From the NCBI GenBank assembly GCA_934309345.1, contig CAKRDD010000018.1, forward strand, positions 10,048-74,047: 64,000 nucleotides of DNA, read 5' to 3'. The notes under the pieces are model-generated. The model did not search any database, had not been told where the DNA came from, and was given only the letters and a program-made list of their open reading frames with translations. The position numbers and the translations under genes are program-made. This document shows, piece after piece, positions 14,668 through 24,511 of the stretch. Source of the DNA: an uncultured Mediterraneibacter sp. (GTDB taxonomy: Bacteria > Bacillota > Clostridia > Lachnospirales > Lachnospiraceae). Each line of letters opens with the position of its first letter. Positions within the stretch are counted from its first letter, which is position 1.

Positions 14668-17600
14668 CTACGAAAAATCAAACAATGAAAGCTGGTTACT
14701 CTGTGGAAGATTCCCAAATAATCCCAACTCTGCCATCAGATCGATCACTGTTTTACTGACTTTTGTTCTCTGACGGAAATCATCCAGCGACAGATACGGT
14801 CCGTCTTTCGACGCCTCTTCCACGGCCTCGGCAGCCTTATCTCCCATTCCTTCAATGCTGGCAAGAGACGGCATCAGTTTCCCGTCAATGATCTGGAACA
14901 TCTTAGCCTTCGCCCGATAAATATCGATCGGCATAAACTCCAGACCTCGCGCATACATTTCCTGGACGATCTTCATATCTTTCATAACATCCTGTTCTTT
15001 TTTCGTCAAACTGTCACTTCGCTTTTTATAGTCCTTCATGTAATAATTCAGTTTATCCTTACCCTGGCACATGATTGCATAAGAGAATGCATCTGCACGG
15101 ATTCCAAAGTAAGCCCCGTAATAAGCCAGCGGATAATTGATCTTACAGTAAGCGATACGATAAGCCATCATAACATACGCAGCTGCATGCGCCTTCGGGA
15201 ACATGTAGCTGATCTTCTTACAGGACCAGATATACCAGTCCGGTACATCCTGCGCTTTCATCGCCTCTTCCCACTCCGGTTTCAATCCTTTTCCTTTACG
15301 CACACTCTCCATGATCGTAAAGGCAAGTGCACTTTCCACTCCCTTGTTGATCAGATAGATCATGATATCATCACGGGTACAGATTGCCGTGGAAATGGTT
15401 GCTTTTCCGGATTTTACAAGTTCCTGTGCATTTCCAAGCCATACATTCGTTCCATGGGACAGACCGGAAATTCGAATCAGATCGGACAATGTCTGTGGCT
15501 TTGTATCCTGTACCATCTGGATAACGAAATCCGTACCAAACTCCGGGATTCCAAGACATCCAAGCTTACAGCCGTCAATATCTTCCGGTTTGATTCCGAG
15601 AATTTCTGTGCCATGGAATAGTTCGATTACTTTCTTGTCATCCAGCGGAATCTCCGTTGCAACAAACGGATGCTCCTCATTGTATTCATTTTCCATTGCA
15701 TCGGAAGTGATATAATCTTCCAATGTACGGATCATCGTAGGATCATCATGTCCTAGGATATCAAGTTTCAAAAGGTTGTGGTCAATGGAATGGTAATCAA
15801 AATGTGTTGTTGTAATTCCACATTCCATATCGTTGGCCGGATGCTGTACCGGTGTAAACTCATTGATGCTGTGTCCGTGCGGAAGTACTACAATTCCACC
15901 CGGATGCTGTCCGGTACTTCGCCGGATTCCGGTACATCCTTCCGTGATTCGCTCAATCTCACAGCCACGCTTTCTCTGACCGCGCTCCTCATAATAATTT
16001 TTCACAAATCCATACGCCGTCTTATCGGCCAGCGTACCGATCGTTCCTGCTTTAAATGTATGACCCTCGCCAAAGAGAACCTCTGTATATTTATGTGCCT
16101 TCGCCTGGTAGTCTCCGGAGAAGTTCAGGTCGATATCAGGCTCCTTGTCTCCTTTAAATCCAAGGAATGTTTCAAACGGAATATCAAATCCGGCCTTGAC
16201 CAGTTTTTCTCCGCACACAGGACAATTTCTATCCGGCATATCGTAACCACAGCCTCCGGCAAATGCCCGGACCTCTTCAGACTCGAAATCACTGTAATGA
16301 CATTTTTTACAGTAATAGTGAGGGCTTAGAGGATTAACCTCCGTAATTCCTGACATCGTTGCAACAAAAGATGAACCTACTGATCCACGGGAACCAACAA
16401 GGTACCCATCCGCATTGGACTTCCATACCAGTTTCTGTGCAATGATATACATAACGGCATATCCGTTGGAAATAATGGAGTTCAGCTCTTTCTCAAGTCT
16501 GGAAGAAACCTGTACCGGAAGATCTTCTCCATACATTTCATGTGCTTTACGATAACAGATGTCTCGAAGCTCCTGATCGGAATCTGCGATGACCGGTGGA
16601 CACTTATTCGGGTTAACCGGTGAGATCTTCTCAACCATACGTGCAATTTTCTGCGGATTTTCTATCACAACTTCTCTCGCCTTCGCAGAACCAAGATATG
16701 CGAATTCTTCCAACATTTCATCCGTTGTACGAAGGAACAGAGGTGCCTGATTATCTGCATCTTTAAATCCTTTTCCTGCCATGATGATCCGACGATATAC
16801 TTCATCTTCCGGATCAAGGAAATGAACGTCACAGGTTGCTACAACCGGCTTACCGAATTTCTCTCCAAGTTCAACAATCTCCCTGTTTACGTTACGCAGA
16901 TCTTCCTCTGTATTGATATTCGGCGTTTTCTCATCTTCGAGCATAAACATATCATTTCCAATTGGCTGGATCTCATAATAATCATAGAAATCTGCCAGTC
17001 TCGCAATCTGCTGTGCAGACTGTTTTTCAAGAACCGCACGGTATAATTCTCCTGCCTCACAGGCACTTCCGATAATGATTCCTTCTCTGTGTTCATTGAT
17101 CAGACTTTTCGGAATTCTCGGTCTTCTTGCATAATATGTCATATGAGATGCCGTGATCAGCTGATACAGGTTATATCTTCCGATATCATTCTGTGCGATC
17201 AAAATAATGTGATGTGTCGGCATCTTACGGATTGCATTAACATTACGATCCCCGAACTTATTCATTTCTTTTAAGTTCATGATGTGCTGATCTTTGAGCA
17301 TTTCAACAAATTTCACAAAAATTTCTGCTGTTGCCCCTGCATCATCAACCGCACGATGATGATTTTCTAATGAAATTCCAAGTGCTTTTGCAACCAGGTT
17401 CAATTTGTATTTTGAAAGGGTCGGAAGCAGCACACGGGCAAGAGCCACTGTATCAACAGATGTGAATTCCCGGTCCAGGCCAAGCACACGACAATTCTGT
17501 TCGATAAACCCTACATCAAATCCTGCATTATGCGCAACCAATGCGCCCTCACCAATAAATTCGAGAAACTGTGGCAGCACGACCTCGATTGTCGGAGCAT

Positions 17601-19224
17601 CCAGCACCATCTCATCTGTAATACTTGTCAGGTTTGTAATTTCAAAAGGAATCGGGCGTTCCGGATTCACAAAGGTACTGAACTTATCTACAATCTGACC
17701 ATTCTCTACCTTTACAGCTCCAATCTCAATGATCCTGTCACGGATAGAACTGAATCCTGTTGTCTCGATATCAAAAACAATATAGGTATCATCCAATGTC
17801 TGATCTTTTGCATTAACTGCAATTTCTGTCAGATCATCAACCACATATCCTTCCACTCCATAAAGGACTTTAAACGGATCATCTTTATCCAGTGTCTCAA
17901 TATAGTGATTTGCAACCGGGAATGCCTGCGCCACACCATGATCGGTAATTGCAATCGCCGGATGTCCCCAGTCATGTGCTCTGCGGACGATATCTGTCAC
18001 TTCGGATACGCCATCCATATCACTCATCTTCGTATGGCAATGAAGTTCTACACGCTTTGTCGGATTCAGATCCTGTCTTGAAACCGTAAAGTCTCCAATC
18101 TTCTTGATTCCGGTAATCGAACCGATTGTCAGTTCACCGTCGAATTTATCAATTGTCGTCACACCTTTGATCTTAACGAAAGCACCTTTCTTCAAATCTC
18201 CGAGAATCTCCGGTAACTGATCATTTCTGGCAAACATCTTGATCGTGATCGTATCCGTAAAATCAGTCACAGCAAAGATAATAATTGTCTTCTCATTTCT
18301 GATCTCCCGTGTATCAAAGTTGATGATCTTTCCATGAATCGTGATCTCACCCATCTCAGATACAACCTGTTCCAATTTGATCGGCTCATCTTCAAAATTC
18401 TTTCCGTAGATCAGGTTCGGATCGTCTCCGATCTTCACCGGACGCACATAATCTTTCTTGCGGAATTCCTTCTTTTGGAACTCTTTCTTTCCGCCCGAAG
18501 CTGCTGTATTTCCTGAAGATTTTCCAGCAGTCTCTGCTTTCTTTTCTCCCGAAGAAAGTTTTCCGGATTCGGATGACTTCTTCTTTGCCTCCACAGCAGA
18601 CTTTCGCTCCTCATATTCGCCTCTCTGTTTCGCGCGCCGTTCAAAGATTGCATTAATCTCCTGCTGGATCCTTTGCTCATCATATTCTCTGCTTCCCTGA
18701 CCCTCGTTTTCTTTATATGTGACCCTGATATCAACATTCATATGAAAACGATTCCTGAATACATCGTCCAGCAGATTCAGGATCTCTTCTTTTCTTCCTT
18801 CAGAAACAATCGTATCAAGAAGCTCCAGACGGACGACATTTCCCTCTTCATAGTTCACTTCTGCCTGTGAAAACATATTCGCGGCAAGGACACTGATTTC
18901 TTTTAGTTCAAGAATCAGACTATCCTTGTACTCTTCCATCACTGCTTCCGGTGTATAAAGCTCTGACAGCTCATACTCTTCCAAAATCTGAAGTTTTACA
19001 GAAGATGTTCCAAAAAGCTGCTCTTTGATCCGCTGCTCCATCTGCCGTATCTTCTTCTTCGGGATCAGATGATGGCTCTTTAAATGTACATGCAGAAAAT
19101 CACGACCGGAATTAGTCGTGATTTTCTTAACCTCCACATCAGCAAAGAGGACTTTAAATTCCTCTTCCACCTTCAATGTGGGAAATACATGAAAAAATGT
19201 TTTTTCATTCTTTATTTGTTCCAA
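14668..19224 (-). CDS. polC: DNA polymerase III alpha subunit, PolC type
   Basis: PolC is the main replicative polymerase of low-GC Gram-positives and carries its own proofreading exonuclease. In order the 1518-aa chain shows an N-terminal domain, a Lys/Ser/Glu-rich linker (about 200-262), an OB fold (285-375), a PHP domain (HCHTKMSDMDG, about 395), the DEDD exonuclease inserted in PHP (DIETTG, 485-490), a four-cysteine zinc motif (CKKC and CPVCG), the catalytic PDIDLNFSG, and the helix-hairpin-helix tail. It is slightly longer than most PolC, mainly from the linker. The start is TTG 19224 with AGGAG 8 nt upstream, overlapping the ispG stop by 13 nt. Confidence 0.96.
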   Translation of the reverse strand: MEQIKNEKTFFHVFPTLKVEEEFKVLFADVEVKKITTNSGRDFLHVHLKSHHLIPKKKIRQMEQRIKEQLFGTSSVKLQILEEYELSELYTPEAVMEEYKDSLILELKEISVLAANMFSQAEVNYEEGNVVRLELLDTIVSEGRKEEILNLLDDVFRNRFHMNVDIRVTYKENEGQGSREYDEQRIQQEINAIFERRAKQRGEYEERKSAVEAKKKSSESGKLSSGEKKAETAGKSSGNTAASGGKKEFQKKEFRKKDYVRPVKIGDDPNLIYGKNFEDEPIKLEQVVSEMGEITIHGKIINFDTREIRNEKTIIIFAVTDFTDTITIKMFARNDQLPEILGDLKKGAFVKIKGVTTIDKFDGELTIGSITGIKKIGDFTVSRQDLNPTKRVELHCHTKMSDMDGVSEVTDIVRRAHDWGHPAIAITDHGVAQAFPVANHYIETLDKDDPFKVLYGVEGYVVDDLTEIAVNAKDQTLDDTYIVFDIETTGFSSIRDRIIEIGAVKVENGQIVDKFSTFVNPERPIPFEITNLTSITDEMVLDAPTIEVVLPQFLEFIGEGALVAHNAGFDVGFIEQNCRVLGLDREFTSVDTVALARVLLPTLSKYKLNLVAKALGISLENHHRAVDDAGATAEIFVKFVEMLKDQHIMNLKEMNKFGDRNVNAIRKMPTHHIILIAQNDIGRYNLYQLITASHMTYYARRPRIPKSLINEHREGIIIGSACEAGELYRAVLEKQSAQQIARLADFYDYYEIQPIGNDMFMLEDEKTPNINTEEDLRNVNREIVELGEKFGKPVVATCDVHFLDPEDEVYRRIIMAGKGFKDADNQAPLFLRTTDEMLEEFAYLGSAKAREVVIENPQKIARMVEKISPVNPNKCPPVIADSDQELRDICYRKAHEMYGEDLPVQVSSRLEKELNSIISNGYAVMYIIAQKLVWKSNADGYLVGSRGSVGSSFVATMSGITEVNPLSPHYYCKKCHYSDFESEEVRAFAGGCGYDMPDRNCPVCGEKLVKAGFDIPFETFLGFKGDKEPDIDLNFSGDYQAKAHKYTEVLFGEGHTFKAGTIGTLADKTAYGFVKNYYEERGQRKRGCEIERITEGCTGIRRSTGQHPGGIVVLPHGHSINEFTPVQHPANDMECGITTTHFDYHSIDHNLLKLDILGHDDPTMIRTLEDYITSDAMENEYNEEHPFVATEIPLDDKKVIELFHGTEILGIKPEDIDGCKLGCLGIPEFGTDFVIQMVQDTKPQTLSDLIRISGLSHGTNVWLGNAQELVKSGKATISTAICTRDDIMIYLINKGVESALAFTIMESVRKGKGLKPEWEEAMKAQDVPDWYIWSCKKISYMFPKAHAAAYVMMAYRIAYCKINYPLAYYGAYFGIRADAFSYAIMCQGKDKLNYYMKDYKKRSDSLTKKEQDVMKDMKIVQEMYARGLEFMPIDIYRAKAKMFQIIDGKLMPSLASIEGMGDKAAEAVEEASKDGPYLSLDDFRQRTKVSKTVIDLMAELGLFGNLPQSNQLSLFDFS

Positions 19225-20270
19225 TTCAATAACTCCTGTCTTAAAGTCTCAAGAAGTTCTTCTTCCTTTACCTTCCTGATGATCTCACCTTTCTTGATCA
19301 AAAGTCCTTCACCGATACCACCTGCAATTCCGATATCTGCTTCTTTCGCCTCTCCAGGCCCGTTCACAACACATCCCATAACAGCAACTTTAATATCATC
19401 GAGCGGAATGTCTGCTACCATCTCTTCTACCTGGTTTGCAAGGCTGATCAGATCGATTCTTGTTCTTCCGCAAGTCGGACAGGATACAACTTCAATACCG
19501 CCCTTGCGAAGTCCAAGTGTCTTAAGAATCAGTTTTGCTGTACGGATCTCTTCTACCGGATCTCCCGTCAGGGAAACACGGATCGTATTACCGATTCCCT
19601 CATGAAGAATGATTCCAAGTCCTACAGAAGATTTCACATTTCCTGAATATACAGTTCCTGACTCTGTGATTCCGACATGAAGCGGATATGGGCATTCCTT
19701 AGCGATCAGCTCATGCGCTTTCACACACATCAGAACATCAGAAGATTTAATGCTGACGACAAGATTGTCATAGCCCATAGACTCGATCAGATGAACTTTA
19801 TCCAGCGCACTTTCCACGATTCCCTCAGCTGTCACACCGCCATATTTTTCAAGCAGATGTTTCTCAAGAGAACCACTGTTTACGCCGACACGGATTGGAA
19901 CATGATACTCTTTTGCTTTGTCTACGACTGCCTGTACACGTTCTTTTGCACCAATATTTCCCGGATTGATACGGATCTTATCAGCTCCGTTCTCAATTGC
20001 TGCGATTGCCATCTTATAATCAAAATGGATGTCTGCAACAAGCGGAATATGAATCTGTTTTTTAATCTCTCTGATCGCTTTTGCCGCCTCCATTGTCGGA
20101 ACTGTACAGCGGATGATCTCACATCCTGCTTTTTCCAGACGTAGTATCTGCTCCACTGTGGCTTCTACATCTTCTGTCCTTGTATTTGTCATAGACTGGA
20201 TTGCAATCGGGTGATCTCCTCCGATCACAACATTCCCAATTCTTACTTCTTTCGTCTGATTTCTGTACAT
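19212..20270 (-). CDS. ispG: 4-hydroxy-3-methylbut-2-enyl diphosphate synthase
   Basis: IspG (GcpE) is the iron-sulfur enzyme that reduces MEcPP to HMBPP in the MEP isoprenoid pathway. The 352-aa protein shows the N-terminal barrel (VADIHFDYKMA, KIRINPGNIG) and the cluster-binding region with CPTCGR and GCVVNGPGEA. ATG 20270 has GGGGGT 7 nt upstream; the 22 codons before it lack such a site. Its last 13 nt overlap the start of polC, so the two are probably translationally coupled. Confidence 0.96.
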   Translation of the reverse strand: MYRNQTKEVRIGNVVIGGDHPIAIQSMTNTRTEDVEATVEQILRLEKAGCEIIRCTVPTMEAAKAIREIKKQIHIPLVADIHFDYKMAIAAIENGADKIRINPGNIGAKERVQAVVDKAKEYHVPIRVGVNSGSLEKHLLEKYGGVTAEGIVESALDKVHLIESMGYDNLVVSIKSSDVLMCVKAHELIAKECPYPLHVGITESGTVYSGNVKSSVGLGIILHEGIGNTIRVSLTGDPVEEIRTAKLILKTLGLRKGGIEVVSCPTCGRTRIDLISLANQVEEMVADIPLDDIKVAVMGCVVNGPGEAKEADIGIAGGIGEGLLIKKGEIIRKVKEEELLETLRQELLNWNK

Positions 20271-20339
20271 AATCTGTACCCCCTGTTTCCACTGCCCTGC
20301 AAGTTCTTTCCGTGTCGTCTGCTGAGGCAGAATCACCTT

Positions 20340-20795
20340 TTACTTTCCACTTTTTTCAAATGTCTTCTGACTTCCATATTCTGAATCAGTCAGTGTCAGT
20401 ACATTCTGTTCTACACTGTATTCGTAGGTTCCTTCCATCACATCCGCTATATCTCTGAGATCCTGCTCAGAATATTCGTTTGTTTTTTCAGCTTGTGCTG
20501 CAAGTTTCTCTTCATTTACATGAATCGCGAAACGCTTATGTTCCATATCGATTGTATAATCAACCGGAACGCTGATTGTACTTTCATCCAATGTCTGTAC
20601 GATATTCATCGCTCCGTTATTCTTAATCGTCAGCTTCATTCCATCATCTGTATTCTCCCAGTTTCCTGTCAGAGGATTGGAAGTAAAGAGCTTCACTCCG
20701 AAAAAGATAACGATCAGAATGATCAGGACAGAAGTTACTGTCATAACCGTTCTCCAGGCTATATTTCTCTTTTCTTCATTATCTTTCAGTAACAT
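20340..20795 (-). CDS. Membrane-anchored protein of unknown function
   Basis: The 151-aa protein has a short basic N-terminus, one hydrophobic segment (about 15-37) and an extracellular part of about 110 residues. That part reads like a small beta-rich lipocalin-type domain (NPLTGNWENTDDGMKLTI, then TYEYSVEQNVLTLTDSEYG). Domains of this type occur in many Clostridia, but I cannot assign a function. AGGAAG lies 8 nt before ATG 20795. It is followed at 69 nt by ispG on the same strand. Confidence 0.6.
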   Translation of the reverse strand: MLLKDNEEKRNIAWRTVMTVTSVLIILIVIFFGVKLFTSNPLTGNWENTDDGMKLTIKNNGAMNIVQTLDESTISVPVDYTIDMEHKRFAIHVNEEKLAAQAEKTNEYSEQDLRDIADVMEGTYEYSVEQNVLTLTDSEYGSQKTFEKSGK

Positions 20796-20822
20796 AAGAA
20801 TCACTTCCTTTGCATATTTATC

Positions 20823-21332
20823 TTATCCAAAAATCCCGCCAATAATTCCATAGGAAATGACTGACATAATAAATGCAGCGAGGCAGACACCAACAACAAC
20901 TGCCGGAAAAGCTTTTCTAAAGCGGATTCCAAGTAGTGCAGCGATCAGTGATCCTGTCCACGCTCCTGTTCCCGGAAGAGGAATTCCAACAAAAAGTACA
21001 AGACCCCAGAACTCATATTTCTCTATCTTGTCACTTTTACTCATTGCCTTCTTCTCCAGCTTCTCCACCATTGGCTTCAAACGCTTCGTTCCTTTCATCC
21101 AGTCAAAGATCTTTGTGATCAGTAAAAGGATGAATGGAATCGGAACCAGATTTCCGATTACACAGATCGGTACCGCTTTTGCAAGTTCCACGTTCAGAAA
21201 CGCCGGTCCTGCTGCCAGAAGTCCTCCACGCAGTTCCAGAATCGGAACCATAGAGATCAGGAAAAGAATAAATTCCTTACCGACCTTTCCGCCCAGTGTC
21301 ACCATAAACCAGTTGATCAAAGCTTCACTCAT
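20823..21332 (-). CDS. Small multidrug-export family membrane protein
   Basis: The 169-aa protein belongs to the COG2426 / Sm_multidrug_ex family. Four or more hydrophobic segments surround signature stretches such as VPILELRGG and VGIPLPGTGAWTG. The family name comes from annotation; transport has not been established for most members. AGGAG precedes ATG 21332. It ends 28 nt before the next membrane protein gene, suggesting a shared transcript. Confidence 0.8.
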   Translation of the reverse strand: MSEALINWFMVTLGGKVGKEFILFLISMVPILELRGGLLAAGPAFLNVELAKAVPICVIGNLVPIPFILLLITKIFDWMKGTKRLKPMVEKLEKKAMSKSDKIEKYEFWGLVLFVGIPLPGTGAWTGSLIAALLGIRFRKAFPAVVVGVCLAAFIMSVISYGIIGGIFG

Positions 21333-21336
21333 TCAG

Positions 21337-22404
21337 TTATTTCTCCTTTATATATGTTTTCAAAAATCCAAAGAGCATCTCCATCTCTTCTCTTGTACCG
21401 ATTGTAATTCTCAGATACTGATCGATTCGTGGTGCATTCCAGTGTCTGACAAAGATATTATTCTCTTTCAAAGCCTGGAAAAGTTCATTCGCATCAATCT
21501 TAGGATGTCTTGCAAAAATAAAGTTTGCCTTTGCATCCGGGAAAACAAAGCCAAGTTTCCTGAGCTCTTCTTTTGCCCATTCTCTTGTCTCAACTATTTT
21601 ACGAACCCCTTCTTCAAAATATGCCTTATCCTTAACTGCTTCCACACCACAGGCAAGAGCTGTCTGATTCATCGTGTAAGAGTTAAAAGAATACTTCACA
21701 TCATTCAGGCAGCGGATCAGATCCGGATTCGAAATTGCATATCCGATTCGCATACCAGCCATACTTCTTGCTTTTGAGAAAGTCTGTGTCACAATAAGAT
21801 TATCATATTTATCAATCAGTTCAATCGCAGATTTTCCTGCAAAATCAACATATGCTTCATCTACGATCACGATAGAATTCCTGTTCTGCTTTAAGATATC
21901 TTCCACGAACTCAAGATCTTCGTAAATTGCTGTCGGTGCATTTGGATTAGGGAAAATAATTCCACCGTTTTCAGCATAATAGTCTTCTTTCACAATTTTA
22001 AAATTGTCGTCAAGCTTTGGACAATGATATGGTATCCGATACAATTCTGCCCAGACTTTATAAAACGAATATGTAATATCCGGGAAGAGAATTGGGAGAT
22101 CTGAATTAAAAAATGTGAGGAAACACATAGAAATCACATCATCAGATCCAACTCCTACAAAAACCTGGTCTTTCCCTACACCATAATAATCTGCAAGACT
22201 TCCAACGAGTTCATCTGCAGTCGGATCCGGGTACAGACGGAAACGGTCTGTGTCCATCTCTTTCAGAACACGTTCCACTCCCGGTGCCGGTGGATATGGA
22301 TTCTCATTTGTATTCAGTTTCACAACCTTATGCTGAGGCTGTTCCCCCGGAACATATGGTTCTACGCTTCGTATATTTCTTAAAAGTTCTTCTCTTACAG
22401 CCAT
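21337..22404 (-). CDS. hisC: Histidinol-phosphate aminotransferase
   Basis: HisC transaminates imidazole acetol-phosphate in histidine synthesis. The 355-aa class II aminotransferase shows LNTNENPYPPAPGV, the YPDPTADEL substrate loop, DEAYVDFAG and the PLP lysine in TFSKARSMAGMRIGY. AGAGGT sits 6 nt before ATG 22404, so an upstream in-frame start is not used. No other his genes are near. It follows another aminotransferase by 10 nt. Activity on other phosphorylated or aromatic substrates cannot be excluded. Confidence 0.88.
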   Translation of the reverse strand: MAVREELLRNIRSVEPYVPGEQPQHKVVKLNTNENPYPPAPGVERVLKEMDTDRFRLYPDPTADELVGSLADYYGVGKDQVFVGVGSDDVISMCFLTFFNSDLPILFPDITYSFYKVWAELYRIPYHCPKLDDNFKIVKEDYYAENGGIIFPNPNAPTAIYEDLEFVEDILKQNRNSIVIVDEAYVDFAGKSAIELIDKYDNLIVTQTFSKARSMAGMRIGYAISNPDLIRCLNDVKYSFNSYTMNQTALACGVEAVKDKAYFEEGVRKIVETREWAKEELRKLGFVFPDAKANFIFARHPKIDANELFQALKENNIFVRHWNAPRIDQYLRITIGTREEMEMLFGFLKTYIKEK

Positions 22405-22414
22405 GGTACTACCT

Positions 22415-23602
22415 CTATCTATACTCTTTCGCAAGCTCCGCAAATTTTGGAAGTGCATTTACAATTGTTTCATATGCTACACAGTACGCCATTCTGACAT
22501 ATCCCGGACATCCGAAAGAACTTCCCGGAACAATCAGGATATTGTATTTCTTCGCGGTATTACAAAATTCCTTTTCATCTGCAACCGGTGATTTCACAAA
22601 GAGATAAAATGCTCCTTCCGGTTTGATGCACTCGAATCCAAGTTCTTTCAATCCATTATAAAGCGTCTCTCTGTTTCTGTCATAATATGAAATATCTGTC
22701 TTCTCATTCAGACATGCCTTCACCACTTTCTGCTGCAATGTCGGTGCATTGACAAATCCAAGGATCCTTGTCGCAACATTTGCCGCTGCATTCAGTTTCT
22801 CGCTGTCTGCAACTTCATCCGGAATCACAAGATAACCGATACGTTCTCCCGGAAGAGAAAGTGATTTACTGAAAGAATATCCTACAACTGTATTTGCGTA
22901 ATACTTTGTAAGATAAGGAACTTCCACTCCGTCATAAGCAAGTTCTCTATACGGTTCATCTGAGATCAGATAAATCTCTGTTCCAAATTCTTTCTGTTTC
23001 TTCTCAAGAATCGCTGCCAGCTTCTGGATCGTCTCTTCGGAATAAACAACACCTGTTGGATTATTCGGCGTATTAACGATGACTGCCTTTGTCTTTGGCG
23101 ACAGCTTTTCCTCAAACTCATCAAGCTTTGGCTGGAATGTCTCTGTATCCGGAGATATCTCCACAATTACACCGTCATAATTATCCGTGTAGCTTCTGTA
23201 TTCTCCAAAATAAGGAGCAAACACAACAACTTCATCACCTGGATTCAGCAGTGATTTCAGAATTACATTGAGACCTCCTGCTGCTCCGACGGTCATCGTA
23301 ATATTGCGGGAAGCAAAGTTTGTTCCAAAGCGCTCATTTAAGGAATCAGCAACTGCCTGTCTCACATCTTCATAACCTGCATTGCTGTTCGTATAGCCAT
23401 GAAGTACGATCGGATCTTCTTCGGAAAGGATCTCGATCATTGCCTTCTTTACCGCTTCCGGTGCCGGAACATTCGGATTTCCAAGGCTGAAGTCAAATAC
23501 ATTCTCTGCCCCGTATTTTGCTGCAAGACGGTTGCCCTCTTCAAACATCGCACGGATTGCAGAACTGTTCGCTACCATGTTTTCCATTTTCTTTGAAATC
23601 AT
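22415..23602 (-). CDS. PLP-dependent class I aminotransferase (aspartate-type)
   Basis: The 395-aa fold-type I aminotransferase shows FSLGNPNVPAPE, the NTPNNPTGVVYSEE loop, SDEPYRELAYDG and the PLP lysine in GYSFSKSLSLPGERIGY. Relatives in Clostridia act on aspartate, alanine or aromatic amino acids; the substrate is not decided by sequence alone. Its ATG overlaps the stop of the preceding gene (ATGA) and has AGGAGG 6 nt upstream. hisC follows after 10 nt, so both belong to one operon with prfA and prmC upstream. Confidence 0.85.
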   Translation of the reverse strand: MISKKMENMVANSSAIRAMFEEGNRLAAKYGAENVFDFSLGNPNVPAPEAVKKAMIEILSEEDPIVLHGYTNSNAGYEDVRQAVADSLNERFGTNFASRNITMTVGAAGGLNVILKSLLNPGDEVVVFAPYFGEYRSYTDNYDGVIVEISPDTETFQPKLDEFEEKLSPKTKAVIVNTPNNPTGVVYSEETIQKLAAILEKKQKEFGTEIYLISDEPYRELAYDGVEVPYLTKYYANTVVGYSFSKSLSLPGERIGYLVIPDEVADSEKLNAAANVATRILGFVNAPTLQQKVVKACLNEKTDISYYDRNRETLYNGLKELGFECIKPEGAFYLFVKSPVADEKEFCNTAKKYNILIVPGSSFGCPGYVRMAYCVAYETIVNALPKFAELAKEYR

Positions 23603-24504
23603 TGCTGTCCTCCTATTCTTGTCACAAACCCTTTCTCTTCCAAAAAAGCCGGACGATAAGATAATTTTGCCTTACGAAGTCCTTCTTCTCCGGCATCATC
23701 TTCTCTGTTCACATAAGTGTAATCCATACATTCATGTTCAACAAACTGCTGATTGATCATCGGGTATGCTCCCTGTACATCTGCAAATGCTTTCTCAATA
23801 TGAACAACAAATGTATCCTTGCACAGTTCTTCCCCTACTGTAAAAGCAACAATTTTTTCGCCATTTCTCAACACTCCGCCTTTAAAACCGAGTTCTTTAT
23901 ATAAACGGAGGGAATTCAACGAAACGCACATCTCTGCGTTCTTCTCAGGATCATCATTACATCCATTTGAATTTCTCCACTTCAGAGCCATCTGAAAGCA
24001 CGCTTCTACATTCTCATCACTGAGTGATTCGTAAGACCAGTCCGGATAAAGCTGCTTAAACTTGTTAATATGGTTTCGCTTTCCGTGAAGCTTCTTTCCT
24101 GCAAGTGTTGCAAGCTTCTCTGTCTCATAGATATAATCTGCCTGATCTCTGTCATATTCAATCTGGAATTGTCCCGGATACCATTCTTCCATCTGTTCAA
24201 AATTCTCCGGTGTCACACAGTAAAGACCGAACTCACAGCCTTCATCCTCACAGATCTTCATCAGTTCTTCCAATGCAGCTTTGACAGCTTCCGGCTTTCC
24301 TACCGGGTAAGCATAAGTATGTCCATCTCCTTCATCACGAAATACAAGTGCATCATGAAGGATTGCGTATTTCACTTTATACTGTCTGGACCAGAGATAT
24401 ACATTCGCAAATGTTCTCTCACAGCTTCTGCTCGGAGCCTGTGCAAAATAATAGTCAATCAGTTCTTTGTCTTCCAGTTCCGGTCGTTTGAATTCCGGTA
24501 TCAT
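23599..24504 (-). CDS. DUF2156 (GNAT-fold acyl/aminoacyl transferase-like) protein
   Basis: The 301-aa protein matches the DUF2156 family, related to the C-terminal domain of lysylphosphatidylglycerol synthase (GKKLHGKRNHINKFKQ, AYPMINQQFVEHECMDYTYVNREDD, LRKAKLSYRPAFLEEKG). Members have a tandem GNAT fold, and a transfer of an aminoacyl or acyl group is inferred. There is no membrane segment. ATG 24504 is preferred; a TTG 27 nt earlier would overlap prfA and lies before the GGAGGAG binding site. It is translationally coupled to the aminotransferase downstream. Confidence 0.8.
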   Translation of the reverse strand: MIPEFKRPELEDKELIDYYFAQAPSRSCERTFANVYLWSRQYKVKYAILHDALVFRDEGDGHTYAYPVGKPEAVKAALEELMKICEDEGCEFGLYCVTPENFEQMEEWYPGQFQIEYDRDQADYIYETEKLATLAGKKLHGKRNHINKFKQLYPDWSYESLSDENVEACFQMALKWRNSNGCNDDPEKNAEMCVSLNSLRLYKELGFKGGVLRNGEKIVAFTVGEELCKDTFVVHIEKAFADVQGAYPMINQQFVEHECMDYTYVNREDDAGEEGLRKAKLSYRPAFLEEKGFVTRIGGQQ

Positions 24505-24511
24505 CCTTGTA

